In this document: piece after piece, positions 27,326-36,708 of the stretch
Layout: every line of letters starts with the position of its first letter
Numbering within the stretch: the stretch's first letter is position 1
Source: Cytophagales bacterium Alg240-R148
GTDB taxonomy: Bacteria; Bacteroidota; Bacteroidia; Cytophagales; Cyclobacteriaceae
Direction: 5' to 3'
DNA: 64,000 bases
Assembly (NCBI GenBank): GCA_900537185.1
Contig: LS999829.1
Coordinates: forward strand, 536,047-600,046
Position numbers and translations under genes: made by a program
The notes under the pieces: generated by a model
The model's input: only the letters and a program-made list of their open reading frames with translations
Database searches by the model: none
What the model was told of the DNA's origin: nothing

Positions 27326-28318
27326 CTAGCAAAAATAATGCACTTTTGGGCGTTCCATTTCTTGAATGATGGATTGGATTTGTTTTTGATCTTCCTCCGC
27401 CACAACAGCAACAATTATTTGGGCATTCCGCATCCCCCCAATCTCCAACTGATTTTGCATTATTTGCCCATATATTTCTTTTCCAATTTTATTTTGGTTG
27501 TTGCAAACCCAATGGAATGGCACTCCAGCTTGAATTAAAAATTGAGCCAGTGTTTTTCCTTTCTTACCTGCACCCCACAACACCAAAGGCAATGCAGGCA
27601 CGTAATCTACTTCTAGGAAGTATTTAATTTTCATAGGTAAAAAATAGTTGTCTTTGTAATGCGGGTCGTTTCGGGAAGTCCTTTCTTGGTAATCTCGCCA
27701 AAAATGCACTTCTTCCGGTACTGAAACTACCGTAGCACCATGCCGGTACATCCTAAAACAAAGGTCATAATCCTCGGGATAGCTATCAGAATTGAACCCT
27801 CCTAGGGCTTTAAAATCATCCATAGCCATCATCCAACAAGGAGAAGGTACCACACACTCTTTGTATATTTCTTTAAAATGACCACTTGTACGCAACAAGC
27901 CATTGAGCCAAGATTCGTACCGCAAATACCCATTGCCTAATGGCTGTTTAGAAAAGTATTTTACGCCTCCAACCCCTATACTATTGTACCCACCTTCAAT
28001 ACATGCATCCAACAACAATTCAATTTTATTGTGGTGCATGATGTCGTCCGAATCCATTCTGGTAACAAAATCGCCTTTGGCATGTTTCAAAGCGGTTTGA
28101 AGGGCTGGTGTTATGCCACTGCCTTCGTTTTCCAAAACTACTACCCGAGCATCTTCCATGCTCCATTTTTTTAATATATCAAACGAGCCATCTTCGGAAT
28201 GGTCGTTAACTACAACCAATTGCCACTTACTAAAAGATTGATTTACAATAGATTGCATGCATTCGTCCAAAAAAGAAGCGGTATTTTTCACAGGCATAAC
28301 AATACTAATAGTAGTCAT
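27326..28318 (-). CDS. Family 2 glycosyltransferase with C-terminal Rossmann-like domain
   Basis: 330 residues. The N-terminal GT-A domain (about 1-230) starts with ISIVMPVKNTASFLDEC, has VVVNDHSEDGS (sugar-nucleotide binding) and DSDD at 89-92 as metal site, then the acceptor-side YPEDYDLCFRMYRHGA. From about residue 240 there is a second segment with VLWGAGKKGKTLAQFL and NKIGKEIYG, resembling a nucleotide-binding domain found behind some glycosyltransferases. The likely role is transfer of a sugar to an envelope polysaccharide or lipid; the donor is unknown. It stands alone, convergent with nadR and divergent from the TonB receptor. Confidence 0.87.
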   Translation of the reverse strand: MTTISIVMPVKNTASFLDECMQSIVNQSFSKWQLVVVNDHSEDGSFDILKKWSMEDARVVVLENEGSGITPALQTALKHAKGDFVTRMDSDDIMHHNKIELLLDACIEGGYNSIGVGGVKYFSKQPLGNGYLRYESWLNGLLRTSGHFKEIYKECVVPSPCWMMAMDDFKALGGFNSDSYPEDYDLCFRMYRHGATVVSVPEEVHFWRDYQERTSRNDPHYKDNYFLPMKIKYFLEVDYVPALPLVLWGAGKKGKTLAQFLIQAGVPFHWVCNNQNKIGKEIYGQIMQNQLEIGGMRNAQIIVAVVAEEDQKQIQSIIQEMERPKVHYFC

Positions 28319-28344
28319 ACCCGCTAATTTATGGCCATTCTTCG

Positions 28345-28369
28345 TAAATGTGGAATTGTTTCACATTTA
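28345..28369. promoter_or_regulatory. Inverted repeat in the divergent promoter region of glycosyltransferase / TonB receptor
   Basis: TAAATGTGGAA and TTTCACATTTA form 11-base arms with one wobble pair around a TTG loop. The site is about 105 bases upstream of the receptor start and 27 bases upstream of the glycosyltransferase start. It may be an operator or a structured leader; no regulator is identified. Confidence 0.4.
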
Positions 28370-28473
28370 TTATTTTCCGTTTCACACATAAAAATCTACT
28401 ATTCAATTACTTAATTATGGAAACCTTTTTAATAAGTATCCATCTTTGGTACAACAAACAACCTACATCAGTA

Positions 28474-30837
28474 ATGAAAAAACTCAACTTGCTTTTAGCA
28501 TGGATCTGCCTGCCATTTTTAATGCAGGCACAAGATTTCAATCAAACGGTTAAAGGACGGGTTCTGGATGCACAATCCAAATCGCCTTTAATAGGTGCTA
28601 CCATTGTTGTAATTGGCAGCAGCCCGCTAATTGGTTCTACCACCGATATCGATGGCATTTACAAGTTAGAAAATGTACCAACGGGCCGACACACCATAAA
28701 AATAAATTATTTGGGATACGAAGAAAAAGTAGTACCCAATGTGGTGGTAACTTCTAGTAAACAAGTGGTTATTAATATTGAATTAACCGAAAACGTAATG
28801 ATGACCGACGAAGTCGTCATTACTGCGGCTCCAGATAAATTTGAAACTATGAACAAATTAACATCTGTGAGTGCCCGAACATTTGATATTGAAGAAACCA
28901 GTAGGTATGCTGGTTCAAGAAACGACCCTGCACGGATGGCCTCTAACTTCGCAGGTGTTTCTGGTGCAAATGATTCTCGCAACGACATCATCATCCGTGG
29001 CAACTCGCCCAATGGTCTGCTTTGGAGAATGGATGGAATAAACATCCCCAACCCCAACCATTTTGGCGCAATGAGCGCAACCGGTGGACCAGTAAGTTTG
29101 CTTAATTACAACTTACTCTCCAACTCAGATTTTATGACCGCCGCCTTTCCCGCTGAATATGGCAATGCGCTGGCCGGTGTTTTTGACTTACAAATGAGAA
29201 ACGGAAACAACGAGGAACGCGAATATTTAGGTCAAATAGGATTCAATGGTTTTGAATTTGGCGCAGAGGGACCATTCAAAAAAGGAAAAAAAGCGTCCTA
29301 TGTTGCCAACTACAGGTATTCCACACTTGGGGCATTCCAGGCAATAGGTCTTGATTTCGGTACAGGATCTGCCACGCCTAAGTACCAAGATTTAAGTTTC
29401 AAGGTGGACCTCCCTACGGAAAAAGCGGGTAGATTCAGTGTTTTTGGCGTGGGAGGCAACAGCTCAATAGACCTATTAGGCAGTGATTTGGATACTACTT
29501 CTACTGATTTGTATGGCAATGAAAATGAAGATGTTTATGTAAGTTATCAAAATGCTTTTGGAGGTATATCGCACACCTATTACTTTAATAAAAATACCTA
29601 TTACAAAGCTACTTTTGCTGCTTCACGGACTTGGGAAAAATTCCGGAGGGATTCGTTAAGCACCGAAGACAGGACACCCATACCACATGAAAGATCGGAG
29701 TTTACCAACAAAAAGTTTTCTACTCATGTGCTCTTAAATAGAAAATTTAATGCACGAAACAATGTAACTGCTGGTGTTATACTGGACTTTCTGGACTACA
29801 ACCTTCAAAACTACCGAATTGTGCCCGGCGATTTTGAGACCATTCTTGACTCCAAAGGCAAAACCAGTATGACCCAAGCCTATGCTTCTTGGCAGCACCG
29901 GTTCAATGACAAATTAACCCTAAACACCGGTATCAACTACCAGTATTTGAATTTAAATGGGAGCCAATCATTGGAGCCAAGACTTGGCATTAACTACAAA
30001 GCCAACTCCAGTACAACGTTTGGAGCGGGATATGGCCAACACAGCCAAATGCAACCCTTAGAAACCTATTTCTATGAAGATTATAACAGCCAAGGCCAGG
30101 TAGTTCAAAACAATAAAAACTTAGATTTTGTTAAATCCCAGCACTATGTATTGTCTATGGACAAAGTATTGGGTAGCAACAAAAGGCTCAAAATTGAAGC
30201 TTATTACCAGAACATTGACAATGCTGCCGTGGACAGACAAAGCAGTTCCTTTTCAATGCTCAATGAGGGGGCTGATTTTGCCATATCCTATAAAACCGAC
30301 TTAGTGAACCAAGGAGTAGGTACCAATTACGGAGTAGAGCTTACTTTAGAAAAGTTTTTCAGTAAAGGATACTATTATTTGCTCACCACTTCTCTATTTG
30401 ACTCCAAATACAAAGGAAGTGATGGTGTCGAAAGAAACACTACCTTTAATGGCGGGTATGTAGGGAACTTATTAGCAGGAAAAGAGTGGAAGTTGGGCAA
30501 CAAAAATAAAACATTGAACATTGATTGGAAACTAACAGTGGCCGGTGGCCGGTATTATACACCAATAGACTTTGAAGCTTCGGAAGCAGCAGGAAAAGAA
30601 ATTCTTAAGGAACATTTGGCCTATTCCGAACAATTAAGTGACTATTTCCGTACGGATATAAAAATATCCTATCGTGTAAATAAAAAGAAAGTAACCCATG
30701 AATTCTCTTTGGATATTCAAAACCTTACCAATGCACAAAATGAGTTTCTTCGGTCTTATAACCCTAGAACCAATGCGGTGGACACCGAGTACCAAATTGG
30801 ATTTTTCCCAATACCACAATACAGAATTATATTTTAA
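28474..30837 (+). CDS. TonB-dependent outer-membrane receptor with CarboxypepD_reg-like N-terminus
   Basis: 787 residues from the ATG that gives a signal peptide (MKKLNLLLAWICLPFLMQAQ); in-frame Met codons upstream do not. Residues about 24-110 form a carboxypeptidase-regulatory-like domain (VKGRVLDAQSKSPLIGATI, GIYKLENVPTGRH, LGYEEK). A plug domain follows (SARTFDIEETSRYAGS, IIIRGNSPNGLLWRMDGI). The rest is barrel strands ending in the C-terminal YRIIF. No SusD-like partner is nearby, so it is probably not a classical polysaccharide utilisation pair. The ligand is unknown. A LytS/LytTR pair follows after a hairpin and may be co-transcribed by read-through. Confidence 0.9.
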   Translation: MKKLNLLLAWICLPFLMQAQDFNQTVKGRVLDAQSKSPLIGATIVVIGSSPLIGSTTDIDGIYKLENVPTGRHTIKINYLGYEEKVVPNVVVTSSKQVVINIELTENVMMTDEVVITAAPDKFETMNKLTSVSARTFDIEETSRYAGSRNDPARMASNFAGVSGANDSRNDIIIRGNSPNGLLWRMDGINIPNPNHFGAMSATGGPVSLLNYNLLSNSDFMTAAFPAEYGNALAGVFDLQMRNGNNEEREYLGQIGFNGFEFGAEGPFKKGKKASYVANYRYSTLGAFQAIGLDFGTGSATPKYQDLSFKVDLPTEKAGRFSVFGVGGNSSIDLLGSDLDTTSTDLYGNENEDVYVSYQNAFGGISHTYYFNKNTYYKATFAASRTWEKFRRDSLSTEDRTPIPHERSEFTNKKFSTHVLLNRKFNARNNVTAGVILDFLDYNLQNYRIVPGDFETILDSKGKTSMTQAYASWQHRFNDKLTLNTGINYQYLNLNGSQSLEPRLGINYKANSSTTFGAGYGQHSQMQPLETYFYEDYNSQGQVVQNNKNLDFVKSQHYVLSMDKVLGSNKRLKIEAYYQNIDNAAVDRQSSSFSMLNEGADFAISYKTDLVNQGVGTNYGVELTLEKFFSKGYYYLLTTSLFDSKYKGSDGVERNTTFNGGYVGNLLAGKEWKLGNKNKTLNIDWKLTVAGGRYYTPIDFEASEAAGKEILKEHLAYSEQLSDYFRTDIKISYRVNKKKVTHEFSLDIQNLTNAQNEFLRSYNPRTNAVDTEYQIGFFPIPQYRIIF

Positions 30838-30850
30838 TTTCGTTAATATT

Positions 30851-30875
30851 GAAACATGCTCGAAGGAGCGTGTTT
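30851..30875 (+). terminator. Hairpin between TonB receptor and sensor kinase
   Basis: GAAACATGCTC and GAGCGTGTTTC pair over 11 bases with one wobble and a GAAG loop, followed by a weak pyrimidine run. It could be a partial terminator that lowers expression of the kinase relative to the receptor. Confidence 0.55.
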
Positions 30876-30894
30876 CTCTTTGACCAAAATAGGA

Positions 30895-31914
30895 ATGAAC
30901 AAACCGAAGGACAGGCTTTTAAGGCTATTTGGAATACCCATCATAGCCATAATATTTACGTACATTTTTAATGCAGAGTATTTTGCTGCTGGTATTTTTC
31001 CAGTTAGAGGTTATATAGTCTCTAATGTACATGTTATTGTTCTTTGGGAACTCAACCGATTTATATTTATAAAACTCAGGGGCATATACAAGCAACCTAC
31101 TGAAACCAAAAAAAGACTAATTGTTCAATTCTTTTTGGTGGTTTTGGCTACTGTATCTGCTACTGCGGTAATGGAATACTCGTTCACTTTGGTGAAAATT
31201 GAATACGAGTGCAACGTTGGTACCATCTACGAAGCAGCACTCATCAATCTCATTCCCACAATTTTTGTAGTCTCCATCTACGAATCTGTATATTTTTTTA
31301 CAGAATGGAAAAACAACTTGCACCGCAGCGAGGCCTTGGCCAAAGAATCTATAAAATCGCAACTGGATGTATTAAAAAGTCAATTAGACCCCCATTTTCT
31401 TTTCAATAGCTTGAATACACTTGCTTCTTTGATTGAAGACAACAACAGCCCGGCTTTAACTTATTTGGAACAGTTATCGGATGTTTACCGCTACGTGTTG
31501 CTTAACAAAGACAAAGAAACCATTACTCTAGAAGAAGAAATGAAATTTGTGGCATCGTATATTTACCTCAACAAAACGCGGTTCCGGGATAATTTAATAA
31601 TAGATATTAACATAGATGCGGCCTCCTATTCCAAAAGTATCGCCCCGCTTAGCCTCCAGATTCTAATTGAAAATGCCTTGAAGCACAACATCATTTCGAA
31701 AGAGCAACCCTTGCACATAAGTTTGTTCGCAAAAGATGGTGCTTTCATTTTAGTTGAAAACGAGTTGCAAGAAAAAAATATCGTTGAAAAATCTACCAAA
31801 ACCGGTCTTAATAACATTATCAATCGATATGCATTGTTAACAAAAGAGCGCGTGCATATCATACAGAATGAAGCCAAGTTCTCTGTTCAATTGCCCTTGT
31901 TAAATCCAGCTTGA
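30895..31914 (+). CDS. LytS-family membrane sensor histidine kinase
   Basis: 339 residues from the Met at 30895 (an in-frame start 13 codons upstream overlaps the hairpin and is less likely). Four hydrophobic segments in the first 150 residues form the membrane part (LFGIPIIAIIFTYIF, FFLVVLATVSATAVM). The His_kinase domain follows with KSQLDPHFLFNSLNTL (phospho-acceptor His near residue 166) and an ATPase part with LQILIENALKHN. Such kinases lack the classical HisKA dimerisation helix pair. The partner regulator starts 2 bases after its stop. The signal is unknown; the receptor gene upstream is a plausible functional partner. Confidence 0.9.
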   Translation: MNKPKDRLLRLFGIPIIAIIFTYIFNAEYFAAGIFPVRGYIVSNVHVIVLWELNRFIFIKLRGIYKQPTETKKRLIVQFFLVVLATVSATAVMEYSFTLVKIEYECNVGTIYEAALINLIPTIFVVSIYESVYFFTEWKNNLHRSEALAKESIKSQLDVLKSQLDPHFLFNSLNTLASLIEDNNSPALTYLEQLSDVYRYVLLNKDKETITLEEEMKFVASYIYLNKTRFRDNLIIDINIDAASYSKSIAPLSLQILIENALKHNIISKEQPLHISLFAKDGAFILVENELQEKNIVEKSTKTGLNNIINRYALLTKERVHIIQNEAKFSVQLPLLNPA

Positions 31915-31916
31915 CC

Positions 31917-32687
31917 ATGGAAGTAATTATAATAGAAGATGAATTTCCGGCAGCGGAAAGACTAGAAAAACAATTAAAAAATGTAGACCACGACATTGCT
32001 GTTCTGGCTGTTTTGGACAGTGTAAAATCAGCAATAAATTGGATGAAATCCAATGAGCACCCTTGTTTGGTTTTTTGCGACATACAATTGTCGGACGGTT
32101 TAAGCTTTGAAATATTCGAATATATTGAGACCGAAAGTGCCATAATTTTCACTACTTCGTACGATGAATACGCCATTCAAGCGTTTAAAATGAATAGTAT
32201 TGACTATTTGCTTAAACCCATCAAACAACCAGAACTAAAAATTTCGGTTGAAAAATTCTTGAAATACCAACACAAAACCGAATCAGCGTCTGCCACGGAT
32301 TTAAAAGCTTTTGTTGGTGACATGCTGCGCATAAAATCAGGCTATAAAAACAGGTTTTTGGTTAAAACAGGAGGTAAATATGTGCCAGTGGAAACCTCCA
32401 ATATTGCCTATTTCTATACTTCCAATGAATTGGTCTATTTAAAAGATTTTAGCAACCAAAAATTTGTGGTAGAATACAATTTGGAACAACTCAATCAAAA
32501 ATTGGATCCGGATCTTTTCTATAGAGCCAACCGACAGACATTGGTAAACATTCATTCTGTAAAACAAATACACAACCATTTTAATAGCAAACTAAAACTG
32601 GGTTTGGAACCCAAACACGCAGAAGAAGTATTGGTGAGCAAAGACAAAGCACGTTCTTTTAAAGATTGGATGGAAAACGAAGACTAA
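31917..32687 (+). CDS. LytTR-family response regulator
   Basis: 256 residues from the ATG two bases after the kinase stop; a TTG six bases earlier is in frame but unneeded. The receiver domain has acidic IIIEDE near the start, the phospho-acceptor Asp55 in LVFCDIQLSD, and YLLKPI with the conserved Lys. The C-terminal LytTR DNA-binding domain (about 150-250) shows RFLVKTGGKYVPVETSNIAYF and FYRANRQTLVNIHSV. It should bind direct-repeat DNA sites and act with the upstream kinase. Confidence 0.92.
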   Translation: MEVIIIEDEFPAAERLEKQLKNVDHDIAVLAVLDSVKSAINWMKSNEHPCLVFCDIQLSDGLSFEIFEYIETESAIIFTTSYDEYAIQAFKMNSIDYLLKPIKQPELKISVEKFLKYQHKTESASATDLKAFVGDMLRIKSGYKNRFLVKTGGKYVPVETSNIAYFYTSNELVYLKDFSNQKFVVEYNLEQLNQKLDPDLFYRANRQTLVNIHSVKQIHNHFNSKLKLGLEPKHAEEVLVSKDKARSFKDWMENED

Positions 32688-32786
32688 GCCAATTGGCGGA
32701 TACGAGTACGCATTAAACGTAGGAGCCGCATGGTACCACTTGTATTTTAGGATAAAAATGAGTTGGTTTGGTGCAACTAACGGAAT

Positions 32787-33455
32787 ATGCAAAAGAATAA
32801 AAAGAAAAAACTGCTTACCAAGAAAGACTGGATCATTGCCTTGTTGTCTTTTGCCGGCACCATGGCTGGGGTATCTGGTGCTTTTACTTTGGACCACATC
32901 AAAGAAAAAAACGCCATCGATAACAATAAAAAAGTCATCATAAAAAACATCCAAAAAGAAATATCTGGCAACCTCGTTGACCTACAAAAGAATATATCAG
33001 ATAACAAAAATTCGTTAAAATCTCTTGTGGCCATTAGAAAGGTGCAAAACCACAAAGGTGAGATACAAACCACTCCAGCGCTTCTTCGAGCATTGAACAA
33101 TACCCACCCCCAAATTTTCATTGCCAAAGACTCTGTTTTGGTAGCCAACAATACCTTCAAATACAGTGGCCAATATTCTATTTATTTAGAAATTCTGTCT
33201 CTTTCTAATATTGCTTGGGAAACGACTAAATCTATAAACATTCTAAGCGAAATAGAATTTGATTGTTTGTACAACTTGGAAGCGCTTTATAATTTACAAT
33301 TGGTTGCGGTCGAAAAATCTGAAAGCATGATTCCATCTTTACAGCAAGGGAATTTCAAAGAACTCATTGCCTCCATCCAAATATTGTTGCAATATGAAAA
33401 TGAGTTGTTACAGCTTTATGAACAATTGGACATCCACTATGACAAGTGCAAATAA
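32787..33455 (+). CDS. Small membrane protein with one N-terminal span and helical tail
   Basis: 222 residues. A basic start (KNKKKKLLTKKDW) is followed by one hydrophobic segment (about 15-33, IIALLSFAGTMAGVSGAF), then a mostly helical, charged region (VIIKNIQKEISGNLVDLQKNI). The design matches small Bacteroidota proteins of the DUF6090 kind: N-terminal anchor, then a helical domain that probably lies in the periplasm. It follows the LytTR regulator by 99 bases and is convergent with the MacB-like permease. A protein of the same plan is encoded on the other side of that permease (36709-37302). Function unknown. Confidence 0.6.
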   Translation: MQKNKKKKLLTKKDWIIALLSFAGTMAGVSGAFTLDHIKEKNAIDNNKKVIIKNIQKEISGNLVDLQKNISDNKNSLKSLVAIRKVQNHKGEIQTTPALLRALNNTHPQIFIAKDSVLVANNTFKYSGQYSIYLEILSLSNIAWETTKSINILSEIEFDCLYNLEALYNLQLVAVEKSESMIPSLQQGNFKELIASIQILLQYENELLQLYEQLDIHYDKCK

Positions 33456-33490
33456 AAAGCAACAACTCATTTTTACTTCGCAATATGATT

Positions 33491-36148
33491 CTAGATCCTA
33501 TCAACCGGGTTAACATTGGCCGCTTTAATTGTGTGGTAGACAATAACCACCATTGCCAGCCCAAAAGAGACCAAACCCCCAATAACAAATGGCATGGGGC
33601 CAACCTCTATGTGGTAGGCAAACCCTTCTAACCAATCCGAAACAAACCAATAGGTAATTGGGATTGAAAGCAGAATGCCCATTGCCAGTTGCCGTATAAA
33701 GACGGTTCCAAGCATACCAAAAATAGAGAGCTGCGAAGCGCCAATAACCTTCCGAATACTTATTTCTTTTAACCTGCCATTTACTACCAAAACGGTCAGG
33801 CCCAGCAAACCAAGACTTGCAATTAGGATGGACAGAATGGTTGCGAAAAACACCAAACTTTTCATCTTATTATCTCCCTCGTACAGGAACTGAAGGTTTT
33901 GGTCCACAAAGCTAAGCACCATCTCTTCCTCAGGAAAAGTCTTGTCCCACTCCTTTTCAATAATAGTATGTAGGTTGGACAAATTGCTTCCTTCGAATCT
34001 AAACACAAGTTTTGGAATGGGTGAAGAGTTATAATCAAAATCGCTAATGGCAGATATAATTGGGGTCAAATTTTGAGTAATAACCAAAGGGCTAATTTTT
34101 TGATGCAGGGATTCAAAGTTAAAATCTTCTGTCACACCAACAATAACATGGTCCCCGAATTTATCACCAGGCAATTGACTCCCAATGGGGTCTTTTAATC
34201 CAAAATAGGATACAGCCGCTTTGTTGATTAAAATGCCACGAGTAGCATCGGTTTCATTGTTGGGATCAAAGTCTCTACCTTGTACCACCTTAATTTTAAA
34301 AGTATTTAAATAATGGGCATCGGTCTGTAGAATATTAAACTCCCTAAATACGTCTTTTTCGTCTGTGTAAGACCACCGTCCCCAGCCTTCCGTACCAAAC
34401 ACATGAGAACCATGGCCCACATCTTTAATCTGTTCGTATTGTTCGAGCCTTTCTTTTAATTGGTTGCCTTTTTGAATGGCAGAGGCGCTTAAACCTGGTA
34501 ATCCGGACGCACCCGAACCAGGAGCGGGGTTGAGATCCAATGAAACAATGGCATGGTAATCATACCCTAAGTCTTTGGTATGCAGAAAATTAAGCTGCTG
34601 GTTCATTACCAACGTACTCGTAATAAGAAAAACAGTGATCATAAACTGAAGGGCCATTATTCCCTTTCTAAAAAAACCACTTTTAACAATTTTACTGTGT
34701 CCACTTAAGATATTGGAAGCTTTATAACTCGAAAGTACAAAGGCAGGGTATAGACCGGACAACACACCAATGGTTAGAAGCATACAACCATATAACAAAA
34801 GGTGCCACCATTCAAACGATAAATTAACATCTGCTCCAGTTATACCATTAAAAAAGGGAAGTAGGACATAGCTCAACGCCACACCTAGCAACAAAGAAAA
34901 GAAGGTTACCAAAAGGCTTTCGTGTAGGTACTGTGTAACCAACCCATTTTTCATAGCTCCCATTACTTTTCTTACCCCTACTTCTTTTGTTCTTTTAATG
35001 GATTGACCAATGGATAAGGTAGTAAAATTGACACATGCTGTAAGCAGAACTAAAACACAAATAATGCCCAGTATCTTAACATATTCGGCATTTCCCACTG
35101 CGGCAATTCCTACAGGAATTTCTTTATTGAGATGTATATCTGTTAAAGGCTGGAAACCAATGTTGTATTCCCCTTTTTCTACCCGCCCTTTTAAGTGTTG
35201 CATCACAAAATCTTGGGTACTTGCTTCTACGGTAGCAATGTTTGCCTTTTCTTTTACCAGGACATAGGTTTCTGGACCTACATTGAACCAAGCATTTAAG
35301 GATTCTTCTGAAAACAAACTTTCATTTATTAAATTAGACACCACGATATCACACTGTAAACTCGATTGTTTTGGGAATTCTTTAAAAACAGCAGTTACTT
35401 CAAATACCATCGGTTCATCTCCCATTTCTATAATAAGCGATTGGCCAAGTGCCGATTTTTCTCCAAAGTACTTTTTGGAAAACCGTTGGGAAATAATCAA
35501 ATCTTGCTTGTTTTTAAATGCGGATTCTAAATTACCTGCTACAAAAGTGAAATCAAAAACGTTCAAAGCATCTGGGCTAATCACAGAAACTTTTTCTTCC
35601 ATCTTATTTTCGCCTTCTCCTATAGTGAAGTTGGATTCGTTGTATTGCACTACCGATTCCAAGGCATCAAAACTTTCTTTGAAGGTTTTTTCAAAAACAA
35701 GTGGTGTGGTAGAGTTGAAGAAAATTTGGTCTTCCCCATAAATCTCTTTGAGCCATACTCGGTAAATTCTTTCCTTTTTGCTGTGAAACTGATCGTAACT
35801 TAATTCTTGTTGAACATAAAAGCCCATCAAAATAAAACAAGTAATGCCGATAGAGAGGCCTATTACATTGATCGCTGAATTAAATTTATCGCGCATGATG
35901 ACGCGCCATCCAATTTTTAAATTATTTCTGGTCATATTGATATAAGTATTTTGAGTTTTTCTAACTACGGATGGCCGAAAGGAACGGAGCACATACCAAA
36001 TAAAAGAGAATTGTGCAGCCAATTGGGACGATTCCTCACACTTTTCGAAATACAACTCAAAAAGATCTCCTTGCAAATCTTCTAAAAGGTCTGGGTCGCA
36101 GTACCATTCCAATATTTTGTTGGCCCAATTAGGCGGTTGGCGGTTCAT
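33491..36148 (-). CDS. MacB/FtsX-type ABC transporter permease with N-terminal permease prefix domain
   Basis: 885 residues. Residues 1-75 are a cytosolic prefix (NWANKILEWYCDPDLLEDLQGDL), a form known in Bacteroidota permeases. Then follow two MacB_PCD/FtsX units: the first span around FNSAINVIGLSIGITCFILMG (about 95-115), a long periplasmic domain (about 120-350), three spans to about 480, a second span pair and periplasmic domain, and final spans with SLGLLGLTVLVV and KEISIRKVIGA (coupling helix, repeated as KEVGVRKVMGA in the first half). No ATPase gene is adjacent, so it must use one encoded elsewhere or act as a sensor. The 5' end overlaps the PadR gene by 4 bases (ATGA). Confidence 0.88.
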   Translation of the reverse strand: MNRQPPNWANKILEWYCDPDLLEDLQGDLFELYFEKCEESSQLAAQFSFIWYVLRSFRPSVVRKTQNTYINMTRNNLKIGWRVIMRDKFNSAINVIGLSIGITCFILMGFYVQQELSYDQFHSKKERIYRVWLKEIYGEDQIFFNSTTPLVFEKTFKESFDALESVVQYNESNFTIGEGENKMEEKVSVISPDALNVFDFTFVAGNLESAFKNKQDLIISQRFSKKYFGEKSALGQSLIIEMGDEPMVFEVTAVFKEFPKQSSLQCDIVVSNLINESLFSEESLNAWFNVGPETYVLVKEKANIATVEASTQDFVMQHLKGRVEKGEYNIGFQPLTDIHLNKEIPVGIAAVGNAEYVKILGIICVLVLLTACVNFTTLSIGQSIKRTKEVGVRKVMGAMKNGLVTQYLHESLLVTFFSLLLGVALSYVLLPFFNGITGADVNLSFEWWHLLLYGCMLLTIGVLSGLYPAFVLSSYKASNILSGHSKIVKSGFFRKGIMALQFMITVFLITSTLVMNQQLNFLHTKDLGYDYHAIVSLDLNPAPGSGASGLPGLSASAIQKGNQLKERLEQYEQIKDVGHGSHVFGTEGWGRWSYTDEKDVFREFNILQTDAHYLNTFKIKVVQGRDFDPNNETDATRGILINKAAVSYFGLKDPIGSQLPGDKFGDHVIVGVTEDFNFESLHQKISPLVITQNLTPIISAISDFDYNSSPIPKLVFRFEGSNLSNLHTIIEKEWDKTFPEEEMVLSFVDQNLQFLYEGDNKMKSLVFFATILSILIASLGLLGLTVLVVNGRLKEISIRKVIGASQLSIFGMLGTVFIRQLAMGILLSIPITYWFVSDWLEGFAYHIEVGPMPFVIGGLVSFGLAMVVIVYHTIKAANVNPVDRI

Positions 36149-36483
36149 CCTAAAGAAATGTTAAAAGCCAATTTTGGTATTTTTTGGTACAATTTGGATC
36201 GAATCTCCATAATATCATCGAGTGTTGTACGACCCGTAGCAGTTAAGGAAAACATTCTTTTTCGCCTTCCTCCCCTTTCGTTGGTTGCACCCCCCATTTC
36301 TGATTGCACCAAACCTTTTTTATCCAGTCTTCTGAGTACAGAATGTATGGCGGTTACGTCTATGGCTCTACCCGTGCTGTCTTTTATTACTTTTAAAATA
36401 TTAACTGCATAGGCATCCTGGTACAAGGATCCTACCGATAGCAAAACAAGTTCTTCAAGTTCTCCAATATTTTCACCTTTCAT
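36145..36483 (-). CDS. PadR-family transcriptional regulator
   Basis: 112 residues, normal for a short PadR repressor. The winged helix covers about 8-80 (LEELVLLSVGSLYQDAYAVNI, VTAIHSVLRRLDKKGLV), with a wing GGRRKRMFSLTATGR and a C-terminal dimer helix. It overlaps the permease gene by 4 bases, and two TTGTACAA palindromes lie in its own promoter, so it most likely represses its own operon and is released by a ligand or stress linked to the permease. Confidence 0.92.
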   Translation of the reverse strand: MKGENIGELEELVLLSVGSLYQDAYAVNILKVIKDSTGRAIDVTAIHSVLRRLDKKGLVQSEMGGATNERGGRRKRMFSLTATGRTTLDDIMEIRSKLYQKIPKLAFNISLG

Positions 36484-36498
36484 TTTTCAACTTTTTAA

Positions 36499-36545
36499 TT
36501 ATTGTACAAAACTACAACAAAGGTATTTATTGTACAAACGAACAA
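36499..36545 (-). promoter_or_regulatory. PadR operon promoter with two TTGTACAA operator-like palindromes
   Basis: On the minus strand a Bacteroidota-type -7 element TACCTTTG (36518-36525) lies 17 bases after a TTG (36543-36545). Two identical 12-mers TTATTGTACAAA (36499-36510 and 36527-36538, 28 bases apart) each contain the perfect palindrome TTGTACAA, one inside the spacer and one near the predicted transcript start. This arrangement fits autorepression by the PadR protein. Confidence 0.6.
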
Positions 36546-36708
36546 CTAATAAAATGGTTGCAGAAATTTTGGTTTTAAGAAGCTAACATTGTCTTCTATT
36601 CCTTATTAAGGAGAAAAATTAGGGGATAATAGTGTGTATATTATTTTTAAAAAGAGAATTTACCTAATATGCAATCCAAGTATAAAGTCAAAATTTTTCT
36701 ATTGCATT

